Of a stretch of DNA of 64,000 bases, positions 1 to 9,152 are shown piece after piece. The notes under the pieces were generated by a model that did not search any database, was not told the DNA's origin, and saw only the letters and a program-made list of their open reading frames with translations. Both the position numbers and the translations under genes were made by a program. This DNA is from Argonema galeatum A003/A1 (lineage in GTDB: Bacteria; Cyanobacteriota; Cyanobacteriia; Cyanobacteriales; Aerosakkonemataceae): contig NZ_JAIQZM010000001.1 in assembly GCF_023333595.1 (NCBI RefSeq), forward strand, positions 305,100 to 369,099. The letters run 5' to 3'. Position 1 is the first letter of the stretch. Each line of letters opens with the position of its first letter.

Positions 1-1
1 C

Positions 2-1414
2 CTGGCAGCTTTGGAGCGATCCGGTACTCCTCAAGCAGCTTTCGATCTGTTGGTGCAGCTGGGCTTGTGGAGTACACACGAGAACCTGTTTCTGCGGCGC
101 AGCCAGATCCCAATTCACTTTTCTACTAAGGTGCTAGAAGTGGCTCAGCAGCGTATAGAGTTTCTACCCGCAGATCCAGACTTAAATCGCCTGGATTTGA
201 CTCATCTGAAGGTTTACACCGTTGACGACGAAAGTACTCGCGAAATCGATGATGGGTTGAGTTGGGAGAAACTTGAAGATGAGCGCGGACGGCTTTGGGT
301 TCACATTGCCGATCCCAGCCGTTGGCTGACACCAGGGGATGAATTAGATATGGAGGCTCGCCGTCGCAGTACTACCTTGTATTTGCCGACAGGCCCGATC
401 CCGATGTTCCCCACAGAACTAGCCACGGGGCCAATGAGTCTGATCCAGGGAAAAATCTGTACCGCCCTCAGCTTCGGGATTGTATTGGATGAAGTTGGAG
501 CGGTGCAAGAGTACAGCATCCATGCCAGCATTATCAAGCCGACTTATCGCCTGACTTACGAAGATGTGGATGAAATGCTGGAACTGGGCGTTCCGGCAGA
601 ACCAGAATTGGCGGCGCTTCACCTTAAGGCGCAACTGCGACAATCGTGGCGGCGTTCTCAAGGTGCGATCGGCATCCACCTGCCAGAAGGGTTGATTAAA
701 GTTGAGGATGACGAGATCTACATCCAAGTTTTAGAAGACTCGTCATCGCGCCAGATGGTAGCAGAAATGATGATTTTGGCTGGCGAAGTAGCAGCTCGTT
801 ACGGTCAAACCCACCAAATCGCTTTACCCTTTCGCGGTCAGCCCCAACCAGAACTACCTTCGGAAGAGGAATTACTGCAACTTCCGGCTGGGTGGGTGAG
901 ATCGGCAGCAGTACGTCGGTGTATGCCCCGCAGCGAAATGAGCATCACTCCGGCTCGCCATGCGAGTCTGGGCTTGGATACTTACACTCAGGCGACTTCT
1001 CCGATTCGTCGCTACACGGATTTGCTAACCCATTTCCAAATTAAAGCTCATCTGCGTGGCGATCGCTTGCCTTTCTCCGCAGATGAGTTGAGGGAAGTGA
1101 TGATGAGCGTCACTGCGGTGAGCCAGGAAGCTAGCTTGGTGGAACGCCAAACCCATCGCTATTGGGCTTTGGAATATCTGCGCCGTCACTCGGATCGGGT
1201 ATGGCAAGCTCTGCTGTTGCGCTGGTTGAGAGAAGACGACAGGTTGGGGTTAATTCTGTTGGAGGATTTGGGGCTGGAATTGCCGATGGGCTTCCGGCGT
1301 TCTGTATTTTTGGGCGATCGCTTAGAAGTTCGGGTTAGCCACGTCGATCCGCGCCAAGATGCGATCAAGTTCCAGGAAGTGGTCGATCGACAGGCCCAAA
1401 CAGCTGCTACTTAA
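2..1414 (+). CDS. Ribonuclease II/R family exoribonuclease, 5'-truncated by the window edge
   Basis: The reading frame is open back to base 2, so the true start lies outside the window and the TTG at 11 is not a convincing start. The protein (about 470 residues seen) carries the RNB catalytic domain: an acidic cluster reading DDESTREIDDGLS about 75 residues in, matching the Mg-binding Asp cluster of the RNase II family, and TSPIRRYTDL near residue 330, the conserved signature of that domain. The family degrades RNA processively in the 3' to 5' direction in the cytoplasm. The end of the protein has the short beta-rich look of an S1-like tail. Whether it is RNase II or R (VacB/Rnr) cannot be decided without the N-terminal cold-shock domains. 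Confidence 0.9.
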   Translation: MAALERSGTPQAAFDLLVQLGLWSTHENLFLRRSQIPIHFSTKVLEVAQQRIEFLPADPDLNRLDLTHLKVYTVDDESTREIDDGLSWEKLEDERGRLWVHIADPSRWLTPGDELDMEARRRSTTLYLPTGPIPMFPTELATGPMSLIQGKICTALSFGIVLDEVGAVQEYSIHASIIKPTYRLTYEDVDEMLELGVPAEPELAALHLKAQLRQSWRRSQGAIGIHLPEGLIKVEDDEIYIQVLEDSSSRQMVAEMMILAGEVAARYGQTHQIALPFRGQPQPELPSEEELLQLPAGWVRSAAVRRCMPRSEMSITPARHASLGLDTYTQATSPIRRYTDLLTHFQIKAHLRGDRLPFSADELREVMMSVTAVSQEASLVERQTHRYWALEYLRRHSDRVWQALLLRWLREDDRLGLILLEDLGLELPMGFRRSVFLGDRLEVRVSHVDPRQDAIKFQEVVDRQAQTAAT

Positions 1415-1478
1415 ATAATTAAAAATTAAAAAATTAAAAATTAAAGAAGAGGAGGAACAGGAAAGCAAACTACTGACA

Positions 1479-2033
1479 TTACATTGAGTCAGTAATATTT
1501 ACTTCCGTGGATATTGGGGATTGTTCTTGACAGGTAGCTACAAAAAATTCTACCTGCACGAAGCCTATCTCTATCAAATCTCCATCCCGAAGGGTACGGC
1601 GCTCTAAAGTATCTAACTGACGATGATTTACCTTAGTGCCATTCCTGCTACCAATATCTGCAATATGAAAGTGCTTGCCAAGTTCATGCCCAATTACAGC
1701 GTGGTGGCGAGAGATACAGCTGTCTTGGATAGCGATCGCGCAGTTCGATCGCCTTCCAATCAACCAACTCGAAGCATTATCTATAATTTGAACCCCTTGA
1801 GCTTCGGTAATATTAGTTACCAGAAAAGTGGTGCTACCCGTGTTAACAGCTTGGATGTAGAATGGGGCCATCTCACAGCGCTTAGGGGCATTCAAAATTG
1901 GTTCAATAATCGTTGTAACCTGCTCAGCGTCGTGGTTACAGTTGGCAAACAAAGAGCGTAAAAAAGAGGTATTTTGCTCTAAAAATTTTAAGGCCCGATC
2001 GGTGGAGTTGGTGGGGTAACTTAGGTTTGACAT
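1479..2033 (-). CDS. FHA domain-containing protein
   Basis: The 184-residue protein has a C-terminal forkhead-associated domain: GRRSNC near residue 92, SRHHAVI near 108 and GSRNGTKVN near 127, which are the conserved glycine/arginine, serine-histidine and asparagine positions that bind phosphothreonine peptides. The first 70 residues have no recognisable domain. FHA proteins act as phospho-dependent adaptors, often with Ser/Thr kinases, but no kinase is encoded next to it. It converges with the RNase gene; an AT-rich stretch of ATTAAAAA-type repeats at 1414-1445 separates their ends. The start is ATG at 2033. Confidence 0.85.
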   Translation of the reverse strand: MSNLSYPTNSTDRALKFLEQNTSFLRSLFANCNHDAEQVTTIIEPILNAPKRCEMAPFYIQAVNTGSTTFLVTNITEAQGVQIIDNASSWLIGRRSNCAIAIQDSCISRHHAVIGHELGKHFHIADIGSRNGTKVNHRQLDTLERRTLRDGDLIEIGFVQVEFFVATCQEQSPISTEVNITDSM

Positions 2034-2803
2034 ATCGCTTTCTCCAGAAAATTATGTGCAAAAATATCAAGCTTTAACAGATCTACTCTGGCACCCCAAT
2101 GCAAGCTTCAACAAACTTGAAGAACTACGTCAAGTCATCTCACTGAAAAATAGAGGCTTGCAAACAGGATTAATAGATATCTACTACATTTCAAAAGGAT
2201 TAACAACCTGCCAGCTGCATAACTTCACCAAAACTTCATATATATCTGCTGATTTCCCAGCTTTTGTAAAGTTTCGACGAAGATATAACACCGTATTTAT
2301 CCTGTTGTCAGAAGGATGGCTATAGTGTATTGGGGCCTGGTGCGAAGGAAGGTCAATCGATGAAAGGATTTTGGATTCTAGGATTTTGGATTGACCCCCA
2401 GACGGTCGTTTGGGGACTTGCAATACTGAAAAGATTTTTTTCTTCTCCACGACTGAAAGTCGGGGGCTTGAGACCTTTTTGGTTTTCGGTCAGTAATTAT
2501 AACTAGAGTGACTCATATAGATTTTTTACTTCTCCGTATTAATTATTAAAATTATTTATATAATTTAATAGAATTTAAAATGAGAACAAATAAGTAGGTG
2601 GGCATAATTACTCCCTTCCCGCCAGAAGATAATCTATAATTCTTTTTCCCCTCTGCCCCTCTGCCCCTCTGCCCCTCTGCCCCTCTGCCCCTCTGCCCCT
2701 CACAGATCGATCGCGGAAGTGGCATAACCAAAGATAACCAATATCGTCGGAAAATAGCATAATTGGGAAATCTCGCCGTCTGAGAGTAGGGACTAAATTG
2801 CTC
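2034..2803. other. Gene-poor spacer with simple repeats
   Basis: No convincing gene in about 770 bases. Short open frames at 2056-2325 (+) and 2184-2450 (-) overlap each other, lack similarity I can recognise and have poor start contexts. The stretch holds a GGATTTT/GGATT heptamer-like repeat (about 2362-2390), a small hairpin CGACT-gaa-AGTCG near 2448, an AT-rich block (2500-2600) and the octamer array listed separately. The promoter of the large membrane protein gene presumably lies in its last 100 bases, but no clear boxes stand out. Confidence 0.6.
2648..2701. repeat. Octamer tandem repeat (CCCCTCTG)n
   Basis: About six and a half head-to-tail copies of CCCCTCTG. The reverse complement (GGGGCAGA) forms another array at 53219-53292, so this is a dispersed octamer family. 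It creates a false minus-strand open frame with RGRGAEGQ-type repeats. Confidence 0.9.
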
Positions 2804-5800
2804 ATGTCATTCCAACCCGATCGCTCCCTCAGACTAGAACTGATACTTTCCTCTTCGCAGCCCGCTTTATTGGAAGGGCTAGACATCTGGCTGCGCTTAG
2901 GTTTGGTTTCTGAGGCTCAAGTGAGGGAGTTGTGCCAAAAATACCTCACCTGTCCTCTACCCCAGCCGCTTGTCACCGCCAGAATGCCAGCGCCGATATC
3001 TGCTGTCCCCAGCCAACAAGCGGTAGGGACAGCAACAGAAGCACAGTCATCCAGCAAGCTAAAGGAGATATTGCAGTCGCTGATGGCGGAACTCAGTATC
3101 CGTTGGCTGCTATTTTTGGGTGTGTTTATGGTGGTGGTGTCCTCCGGGGTGCTAGCCGCTACTCAATGGGAGAGGTTCCCTGCATTTGGGCAGTATGGAG
3201 TGTTGCTGGGCTATACCTCAATTTTCTGGGGAGTAAGCTTTTGGGCAGGGAAGCAGAGAAATTTACAATTGACAGATCGGACTTTGAAACTGGTGACGCT
3301 ATTTTTAGTGCCAGTCAATTTTTGGGCAATGGATGGCTTTCGCTTGTGGGGAAGCCCGGTGGAATGGCTGACTGTGGCGATCGCATCTGTTACCCTCACC
3401 AGCATAACCATCCTTCTGCTCAAAGATAGGCCCCGCAATCTCGAATACTCAGTACTTATTAACTATTTAGGACTATGTTATCTGCACTGGGGATGGGAAT
3501 CTTCACAATTTACCCTGTTTGCGGTTTATCTGGGCACAGTAGGAACTGCGATTCTCCTAATTTGGCGCTACACAATTGGCAAAGTTCGCATTCGGAAGAG
3601 TAGGGAAATAGAAAAAGTCGAAGGGGAAATCGAACCGGAAATCGAACAGGAAGTCAAAGAAAAAGTAGAAGAGGAAGTCAAAGAAAAAGTAGAACCGGAA
3701 ATCGAAGAGGAAGGGGAAATCGAAGGGGAAATCGAAGGGGAAAATTTGGCTCTTTCTCCTTCTTCTCCAATCGAAAATCCAAAATCCAAAATCCAAAATC
3801 CAAAATCTAAAATCCAAAATCCTTCTTCCCCAGTCGAAAATCCAAAATCCAAAATCGGCATTGTAGTTTATGCCTTAGCAGTGCTGCTGGTGCGGGCGAT
3901 TTTTGCCAGCCATGTAGAAATTACCCAGATCGGCTTAGCTATAGGGATTTGCGGTTGGCTTCTGGCTTGGTTATCTCAGCAAAACCCCATTCCATTAACC
4001 GTCTCACCTCCATTTTCCGCATCGAATTGGGAGGGAATAGGTGGTGGCTTGTTACTTTTAGGCTGGCTAGTGGCAGTGGGGGCAGATCCGGCTTGGCAGG
4101 CGATCGCAGTTAGTGGATTAGGCTTGTGGTTTTTTTGGAGTCGCTTGCAACGATTTTGGCTGCGAGTCGATTTAGTAGCCATTTTAGCGATCGCATTGCA
4201 AGCAATTTGGTTATTTTCGCGCTTGATTCCACCACAAAATCAGCAGTGGCTGATTAACACGGCAATTCAGCTGAGCAATTCTCAGGAGAATCCTTATGCG
4301 CTGCTGAGCGTGGTGATATTTCCCTACCTTATCTGCATAGTAGTACTTACAGACTGGCTCTATCGCCGCCAAAAGTCAGAACTGGCTGAATTTGGTGAAG
4401 CGATCGCGCTTTCGTTTGGATTGATTTTTACTTTGATTAGCATAGCCAATCCCTTGTTGCGATCGCTCAATTTGCTCGCTTCCAGCGTAATCCTGGGCAT
4501 TGTCAGCTGGCGAAACCCCAGAACTATCGTGGTGTACCTAACCCACATCAGCGCCATCCTGACACTTACATCTGGCATAAACTACTTCTCGCCAGCTCTC
4601 AACCGAGAAATGTGGGCAACAATTTTACTAGCCGTGACGGTTGTCGAGTTGTTATTTAGCATCGACAACAAGAAAAGAGAAGAAACCGATCGTCCCGTAA
4701 AAATATCAGCTGCTAGAAGCAGCGCTTGGTACATAGGATTAAGCCTAGCTGGACTGAGTTATTTTTTATTTGTTGCCGATCTCTACAGCGATTCCATTTG
4801 GAAAATGTTGTGGTTAATGTCACCCGTAACACTCACCTTCGTTGCCAGTCAAACTACAACATCGCGGCGGGAAGTAGCCAGCGGATTAAGCGTAGTTGCC
4901 TTGGGTATGGTGCAAATCCTAACGCTGCAAATACCCATAGCTAGGTTAGTCGGTTTGGGCATTGCCACCATCTTAATGTTGGTAAATACGCGATATTTGC
5001 AGCATCTTGCAGTAGCATTAATTACTGTCGGATTTGGGCTGAGTTTCTTTGCCTTCAGCTTATGGCAGGGCGTACCTGGATTTTTGCCACTGTCGATAGC
5101 GGGTTGGTTTGTTGCTTTTGCGATCGCGATCAATATTTTGTGGTTGCTGCGAAGCTTGCTAATTCAACGTTCTGTAAAAGCAGCCCAAGCTGAGATAGCG
5201 GGCGATCGAGAAAAAACTTCTCCTTCTTTGTTTCTTCTTTATGTACGGGCAGTCGATATTTGGGCGATCGGGCTGTGCAGTCTGGAACTGCTATTATTCT
5301 CACTTCAATCCTTGGGAGTTTATTGGCATATTTTCCCAGGCGGAGTTGCCTATTTAACAACTGCTGTTTTGTTGATGGGGGCAAATCTCTATCGCAGTTT
5401 CCCAAATCCCAATAATTTATCTATTTATACTCTAGCTTGGGCATTTGAGCTATTGGTAGCACAGGGAGTTACACTGGGCGGCGGTTCTAACCTGGAACTA
5501 GCTAGAGCCAATATTGCGATCGCACCGATCATCTTAATTGTCGCTGCATTGTGGACAAAACGGCATCCATCTGCTTTAAGCAGTATTCGGATTTTGCCCC
5601 TACTTTATGCCTTATTTGGCGTAGCGCTACGAGCAAGTAATTTCAATTATTGGACAGGAGTGCTTGTACTTGGCGCGTCAATAGTTGGGCTTGGTGTAGG
5701 GAGGAAAATTCCTCAGTGGAAGACACTACAGTATTTGTCGCTGGCGGGTGTTTCTCTATCCTTATATGAACTGGTAATTTATCAAATGCTCCAATCGCCG

Positions 5801-6898
5801 CGAGGTAACCCAGCAGATGGGTTAACTGTGTTGGCGGTAGTCGCTTTTGCGATCGCTTTTGTCTATCGTTTACTAGCGCAATGGTTGGAGCCATATCTAC
5901 GCCTTACCAGGACCCAAATCGTCTATACCGCTCACATTCACTGGGCATTGGGGGGTTCCTTGATGTTCGGTACGGCATCAATGGGAATTGGCACCCAGCC
6001 GCGTCTGACAGCACTTGGCATTACTGTGAGTTTGTTGTTAGCCGCCTACGCCATAGTACAAGGACGCTATCAGTCCACTAGATTTAATCCTAGCGATTGG
6101 GTGTATTTGGGATTAATCGAAGTTGCCGGAGTATGTGTATATGCTCGATTAGTTTTGCCACAACTGAGCGTATTAGATGCTTGGTTGGGTCCGATCGCCT
6201 CTGCTATTGCCTTGATTCTCTACATTTTACCTTGGCGAAATTGGGGTTGGCCTGTAAATCCCTGGAAGTATTCAGCAGCAGCATTGCCGGGATTAACTGT
6301 ATTAGTAACGAGTTTAGTTATTAACTCAATAAATTTAATAACTGTCGCTGCTTTTTATTTATGGCTGGCTAAAAAAGCAGAAAATATCCGATTTACCTAT
6401 CTCAGCTTAATGCTAATTGACTGGGCTATTTATCGCTGGTTTTGGCAGGATCTACAGCTAACCAAAACCTTGTGGTACGTCATCCCTATCGGTTTGTCTA
6501 TGCTGTACATTGCTCAAGTCGATCGTACTTTAAAGTTGCCAGAACAGAGAGAGAATCGTCATAGCCTACGCCTGCTGGGAATAGGCTTGATTTGTGGCAT
6601 ATCTTTATGGACTGAGCAATGGACTGGTTTGGTTTCTGGAATCTTAAGTGTTTTTGTTATTTTTGCCGGATTAGGCTTCAGAGTACGAGCTTTCCTTTAT
6701 ATTGGAACGGTAGCTTTTTTAATTAATGCAACGGTTCAGTTAGTCATTCTCAACTATAGCTACTCGTTTTTAAAATGGGCGATCGGTCTCATTGTTGGTA
6801 TTGCTTTCATTTGGCTTGCTGCCAACTTTGAAACAAGGCGATCGCAGCTCGTCGCCGTGGTTCAGAATTGGATTGCTGAATTGCAAAACTGGGAATAA
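2804..6898 (+). CDS. Very large polytopic membrane protein with internal low-complexity insert
   Basis: The frame opens at a TTG at 2798, but ATG at 2804 (MSFQPDRSLR) is a better start, giving about 1364 residues. After a soluble N-terminal region of about 90 residues, the rest is dozens of hydrophobic segments, so it is an integral membrane protein. Around residues 267-318 there is an E/K-rich tandem repeat (units like EIEGE and EVKEK), followed at about 324-351 by NPKSKIQ-type repeats. The DNA under the latter is the AAAATCC heptamer array also found in spacers. The insert lies in a loop between membrane segments. I do not recognise the family with confidence; large DUF2157-like cyanobacterial membrane proteins are one possibility. 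No function is assigned. Confidence 0.8.
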   Translation: MSFQPDRSLRLELILSSSQPALLEGLDIWLRLGLVSEAQVRELCQKYLTCPLPQPLVTARMPAPISAVPSQQAVGTATEAQSSSKLKEILQSLMAELSIRWLLFLGVFMVVVSSGVLAATQWERFPAFGQYGVLLGYTSIFWGVSFWAGKQRNLQLTDRTLKLVTLFLVPVNFWAMDGFRLWGSPVEWLTVAIASVTLTSITILLLKDRPRNLEYSVLINYLGLCYLHWGWESSQFTLFAVYLGTVGTAILLIWRYTIGKVRIRKSREIEKVEGEIEPEIEQEVKEKVEEEVKEKVEPEIEEEGEIEGEIEGENLALSPSSPIENPKSKIQNPKSKIQNPSSPVENPKSKIGIVVYALAVLLVRAIFASHVEITQIGLAIGICGWLLAWLSQQNPIPLTVSPPFSASNWEGIGGGLLLLGWLVAVGADPAWQAIAVSGLGLWFFWSRLQRFWLRVDLVAILAIALQAIWLFSRLIPPQNQQWLINTAIQLSNSQENPYALLSVVIFPYLICIVVLTDWLYRRQKSELAEFGEAIALSFGLIFTLISIANPLLRSLNLLASSVILGIVSWRNPRTIVVYLTHISAILTLTSGINYFSPALNREMWATILLAVTVVELLFSIDNKKREETDRPVKISAARSSAWYIGLSLAGLSYFLFVADLYSDSIWKMLWLMSPVTLTFVASQTTTSRREVASGLSVVALGMVQILTLQIPIARLVGLGIATILMLVNTRYLQHLAVALITVGFGLSFFAFSLWQGVPGFLPLSIAGWFVAFAIAINILWLLRSLLIQRSVKAAQAEIAGDREKTSPSLFLLYVRAVDIWAIGLCSLELLLFSLQSLGVYWHIFPGGVAYLTTAVLLMGANLYRSFPNPNNLSIYTLAWAFELLVAQGVTLGGGSNLELARANIAIAPIILIVAALWTKRHPSALSSIRILPLLYALFGVALRASNFNYWTGVLVLGASIVGLGVGRKIPQWKTLQYLSLAGVSLSLYELVIYQMLQSPRGNPADGLTVLAVVAFAIAFVYRLLAQWLEPYLRLTRTQIVYTAHIHWALGGSLMFGTASMGIGTQPRLTALGITVSLLLAAYAIVQGRYQSTRFNPSDWVYLGLIEVAGVCVYARLVLPQLSVLDAWLGPIASAIALILYILPWRNWGWPVNPWKYSAAALPGLTVLVTSLVINSINLITVAAFYLWLAKKAENIRFTYLSLMLIDWAIYRWFWQDLQLTKTLWYVIPIGLSMLYIAQVDRTLKLPEQRENRHSLRLLGIGLICGISLWTEQWTGLVSGILSVFVIFAGLGFRVRAFLYIGTVAFLINATVQLVILNYSYSFLKWAIGLIVGIAFIWLAANFETRRSQLVAVVQNWIAELQNWE
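3775..3858. repeat. AAAATCC heptamer repeats inside a coding region
   Basis: Repeats of the heptamer AAAATCC (with AAAATCT variants) lie in frame in the large membrane protein gene and encode NPKSKIQ-type repeats. The same heptamer occurs outside genes at about 2362-2390 and 53962-53997. Confidence 0.85.
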
Positions 6899-7039
6899 GG
6901 AATTTTAGATTTTAGATTTAATCTGCAATCTTAAATTTGAAATTTGTAATTCCCTCTTCCCCTAGCCGCTAGCCCTATTTTCTTTTAAGTTTTGACTTTT
7001 GAATGAGTGACTTTTGACTTTTCTAGCCCCTTCCCCCCT
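6899..7039. repeat. Degenerate heptamer repeats before the acyltransferase gene
   Basis: TTTTAGA/TTTAATC-like units at 6903-6950 and TTTTGAC units at 6985-7020. The second block supplies a spurious GTG start at 7007 for the following gene. Confidence 0.6.
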
Positions 7040-8443
7040 ATGAATCACGTTCAACCGCCGTTAGAATTTATTCCACCAGCGCTCAACCCCCTAGTTCTCC
7101 GGGGTACGCAATTGCTACTACCCTTTTGGCTGCAATATAAGACTTCGATCGCCAATATTGAGGCTGAAAATGTTGAAGTTTTAGTCGATATGTACCGTCA
7201 GTTTCAGACAGATAAAATCCGCTTCTTGATGGCATTTCGTCATCCCAGTACCGATGACCCGCTTAGTCTGACGTATTTGCTTTGGAAGTTGGTGCCGCAA
7301 GTAGCCAAACAGCAAGGCGTTTCGTTGAATTATCCAATTCATGCTCATTTTATTTACGATCGCGGCATACCTTTGTGGGCAGGCTCATCTGTAAGCTGGC
7401 TTTATTCCAACTTAGGTGGCACCCCAATCCATCGAGGTAAAGTAGACCGGATGGGTTTGCGTTCCGCCCGCCATTTATTTGCCAATGCACAATTCCCCAT
7501 GATGGCATCTCCAGAAGGAGCCACTAACGGTCATAATGAAGTTATCAGCCCCTTAGAGCCAGGGATTGCTCAAATGGGATTTTGGTGTGTGGAAGACTTG
7601 CTTAAGGCTGGACGATCGCAACAAGTTTTTATGGTGCCGATCGGTATTCAGTACAAGTATATCGAAGCTCCCTGGCAGTCTTTAGAAAAGCTTCTCACTC
7701 AATTGGAAATCGATAGCGGTTTGCCTGTTGGAATGAAAGATGAATCTGAAGCGATCGATAAAGATTTATCTTCTATTCTTCATCCTTCATCCTTGCTATA
7801 TCGAAGACTTCATCGATTGGGCGGACATATATTACTTTTGATGGAAGACTTTTATACCCGCTTTTATCATCAAACTCTGCCAAAACCGCCAGAATTAGCA
7901 ACGATGGATGCAAACGAAGCATTGACATTCCGACTCAAGGCCCTGCTTGACGTAGCATTGCAAGTGGCAGAAAAGTCTTTTAATATCCAGCCTAAAGGCA
8001 GTTTGATCGATCGCTGTCGGCGTTTAGAACAAGCAGGTTGGGATTGGATTTATCGGGAAGATATAAAAAACCTGGAAGCATTATCGCCGCTAGAACGGGG
8101 TTTGGCCGATCGCATTGCCGAAGAAGCTAACTTGCGAATGTGGCACATGAGATTGGTAGAAAGTTTTGTGGCGGTGACAGGCAGATACGTTTTGGAAAAA
8201 CCAACCGTAGAGAGGTTTGCCGAAACAACTTTATTGCTGTGGGATATGTTAACTCGAATCAAAGGAGGAAACCCTTTCGGGCGTCCCAAACTCGGTAAGC
8301 AAAGGGTAAAAATAACGGTGGGAGAACCTCTATCGGTTTCATCTCGATGGGATGAGTATCACTCCAGTCGTCGTAAAGCTGTTGCCGACTTAACTCAAGA
8401 TTTGCAAACTTCTTTACAAGGTTTGACGAGTTGGAAAAGTTAG
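7040..8443 (+). CDS. Lysophospholipid/glycerol-3-phosphate acyltransferase-like protein
   Basis: The frame is open from a GTG at 7007, but the first 11 codons come from a TTTTGAC repeat, so ATG at 7040 (MNHVQPPLEF) is preferred, giving 467 residues. Features fitting the PlsC-type acyltransferase fold are a FRHPSTDDPLS segment near residue 70 in place of the usual NHxxxxD motif, GTPIHRGKVDR near 135, and SPEGATNGHNEVISPLEPG near 155-175, resembling the conserved EG..S/P motifs of that superfamily. Such enzymes acylate glycerophospholipids at the membrane. The N-terminal motif is non-canonical (FRHPSTDD), so substrate and activity remain uncertain. A 26-base perfect palindrome follows the stop codon. 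Confidence 0.75.
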   Translation: MNHVQPPLEFIPPALNPLVLRGTQLLLPFWLQYKTSIANIEAENVEVLVDMYRQFQTDKIRFLMAFRHPSTDDPLSLTYLLWKLVPQVAKQQGVSLNYPIHAHFIYDRGIPLWAGSSVSWLYSNLGGTPIHRGKVDRMGLRSARHLFANAQFPMMASPEGATNGHNEVISPLEPGIAQMGFWCVEDLLKAGRSQQVFMVPIGIQYKYIEAPWQSLEKLLTQLEIDSGLPVGMKDESEAIDKDLSSILHPSSLLYRRLHRLGGHILLLMEDFYTRFYHQTLPKPPELATMDANEALTFRLKALLDVALQVAEKSFNIQPKGSLIDRCRRLEQAGWDWIYREDIKNLEALSPLERGLADRIAEEANLRMWHMRLVESFVAVTGRYVLEKPTVERFAETTLLLWDMLTRIKGGNPFGRPKLGKQRVKITVGEPLSVSSRWDEYHSSRRKAVADLTQDLQTSLQGLTSWKS

Positions 8444-8449
8444 CATTTT

Positions 8450-8475
8450 GTAGGGTGCGTTGCAACGCACCCTAC
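8450..8475. terminator. 26-bp perfect palindrome after the acyltransferase gene
   Basis: Two 13-base arms (GTAGGGTGCGTTG and its complement) meet with no spacer, 6 bases after the stop of the upstream gene and before the convergent Nif11-like gene. There is no U-tract. GTAGGGTGCGTT-type palindromes are a common mobile or structural repeat in cyanobacteria, and one here could serve as a bidirectional transcription end. Confidence 0.6.
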
Positions 8476-8491
8476 GCTACTTAACCACAAA

Positions 8492-8725
8492 TTACCTTGC
8501 GACGAGGTGCCGCCTTGGGCCGACACCTGGATTAATAAAAGCTGCTACTTCCTCTGGAGACATTTGTTCGATCTGCATTTGCAGTTCTTCAGTTGTGAAC
8601 TGATAGCCACGTTCTTCAGCAATTTTGACAAAAGTTTCTGCATCGGTTGTTGCTTTGAGTTTTGCCTTTAATGCTTCATCTTGCTGGATAGCTTTAAAGA
8701 AGCTGGCAGCGGATTCTTGTGCCAT
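8492..8725 (-). CDS. Nif11-like leader peptide family protein (RiPP-precursor type)
   Basis: The 77-residue protein matches the Nif11/N11P pattern: SAASFFKAIQQDEALKAKL at the N-terminus, then an amphipathic helix, FVKIAEERGYQFT, and a Q/E-rich stretch ending INPGVGPRRHL. This family provides leader peptides for ribosomally made modified peptides in cyanobacteria, or occurs beside nitrogen-fixation genes with unknown role. After the Pro-Gly the C-terminal tail is very short and has no Cys, Ser or Thr, so an obvious modifiable core is missing. No lanthipeptide synthetase, peptidase or exporter is encoded nearby. It may be a solitary member with a non-RiPP role. Confidence 0.85.
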   Translation of the reverse strand: MAQESAASFFKAIQQDEALKAKLKATTDAETFVKIAEERGYQFTTEELQMQIEQMSPEEVAAFINPGVGPRRHLVAR

Positions 8726-9015
8726 AACCGTAGATTTCCTTTGTTAATTTGTAATTAAAATGGTTTAACTCAAGTCGCAAGGCAGATACCAAGCGACTTC
8801 TATGCCGGAGTGGCAGCAATCTGAGCGATCGCAACCCTCTACCATATAAGGATAAATCGAACAACCGGAAATTTCACTAAATTTTGACATAAGTTAAAGC
8901 AATCGGTATCCTCCTTAACAGGCAGGCGATCGCCTTTGTGCTAAAACCTTTACCCCAGTAGCTTTTACAGGACTTACGAAAAAACCAAGGTTTTGCCCCC
9001 CGACCCTTTAAATCT
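8726..9015. other. Spacer without recognised gene
   Basis: Nothing recognisable in this part of the 427-base spacer between the Nif11-like gene and the MscS gene except HIP1-like GCGATCGC sites near 8825 and 8927. The remaining part holds the pentapeptide-repeat remnant. Confidence 0.5.
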
Positions 9016-9102
9016 GGAGGGAGACCGCAGATTTACCCTCCCCAAGTTTGCGCCTTGCAAGTCTGCCTCGTCTAAATGTGCCCCACGCAAATCTGCTTGC
9101 TG
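9016..9102 (-). pseudogene. Remnant of a pentapeptide-repeat protein gene
   Basis: Read on the minus strand after a TAG at 9103-9105, the sequence gives ADLRG-AHLDE-ADLQG-ANLGR-VNLRS, five consecutive A(D/N)LXX units, the signature of pentapeptide-repeat proteins. The frame then runs into unrelated sequence and there is no start codon or full-length gene. Only this fragment of a beta-helix protein gene survives; the rest of the spacer shows no further repeats. Confidence 0.6.
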
Positions 9103-9152
9103 CTATAAAGGAATACCCTTGGAGATTTTGTTCGCAGAAGTACTAGGGTGAT

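Noticed and set aside
2056-2450. Two overlapping small ORFs (2056-2325 + and 2184-2450 -) as genes
   Set aside because: They overlap on opposite strands, have no recognisable domain, cover GGATTTT repeats and have weak start contexts.
2608-2886. Minus-strand ORF with RGRGAEGQ repeats
   Set aside because: It is produced by the CCCCTCTG octamer array and overlaps the start of the large membrane protein gene.
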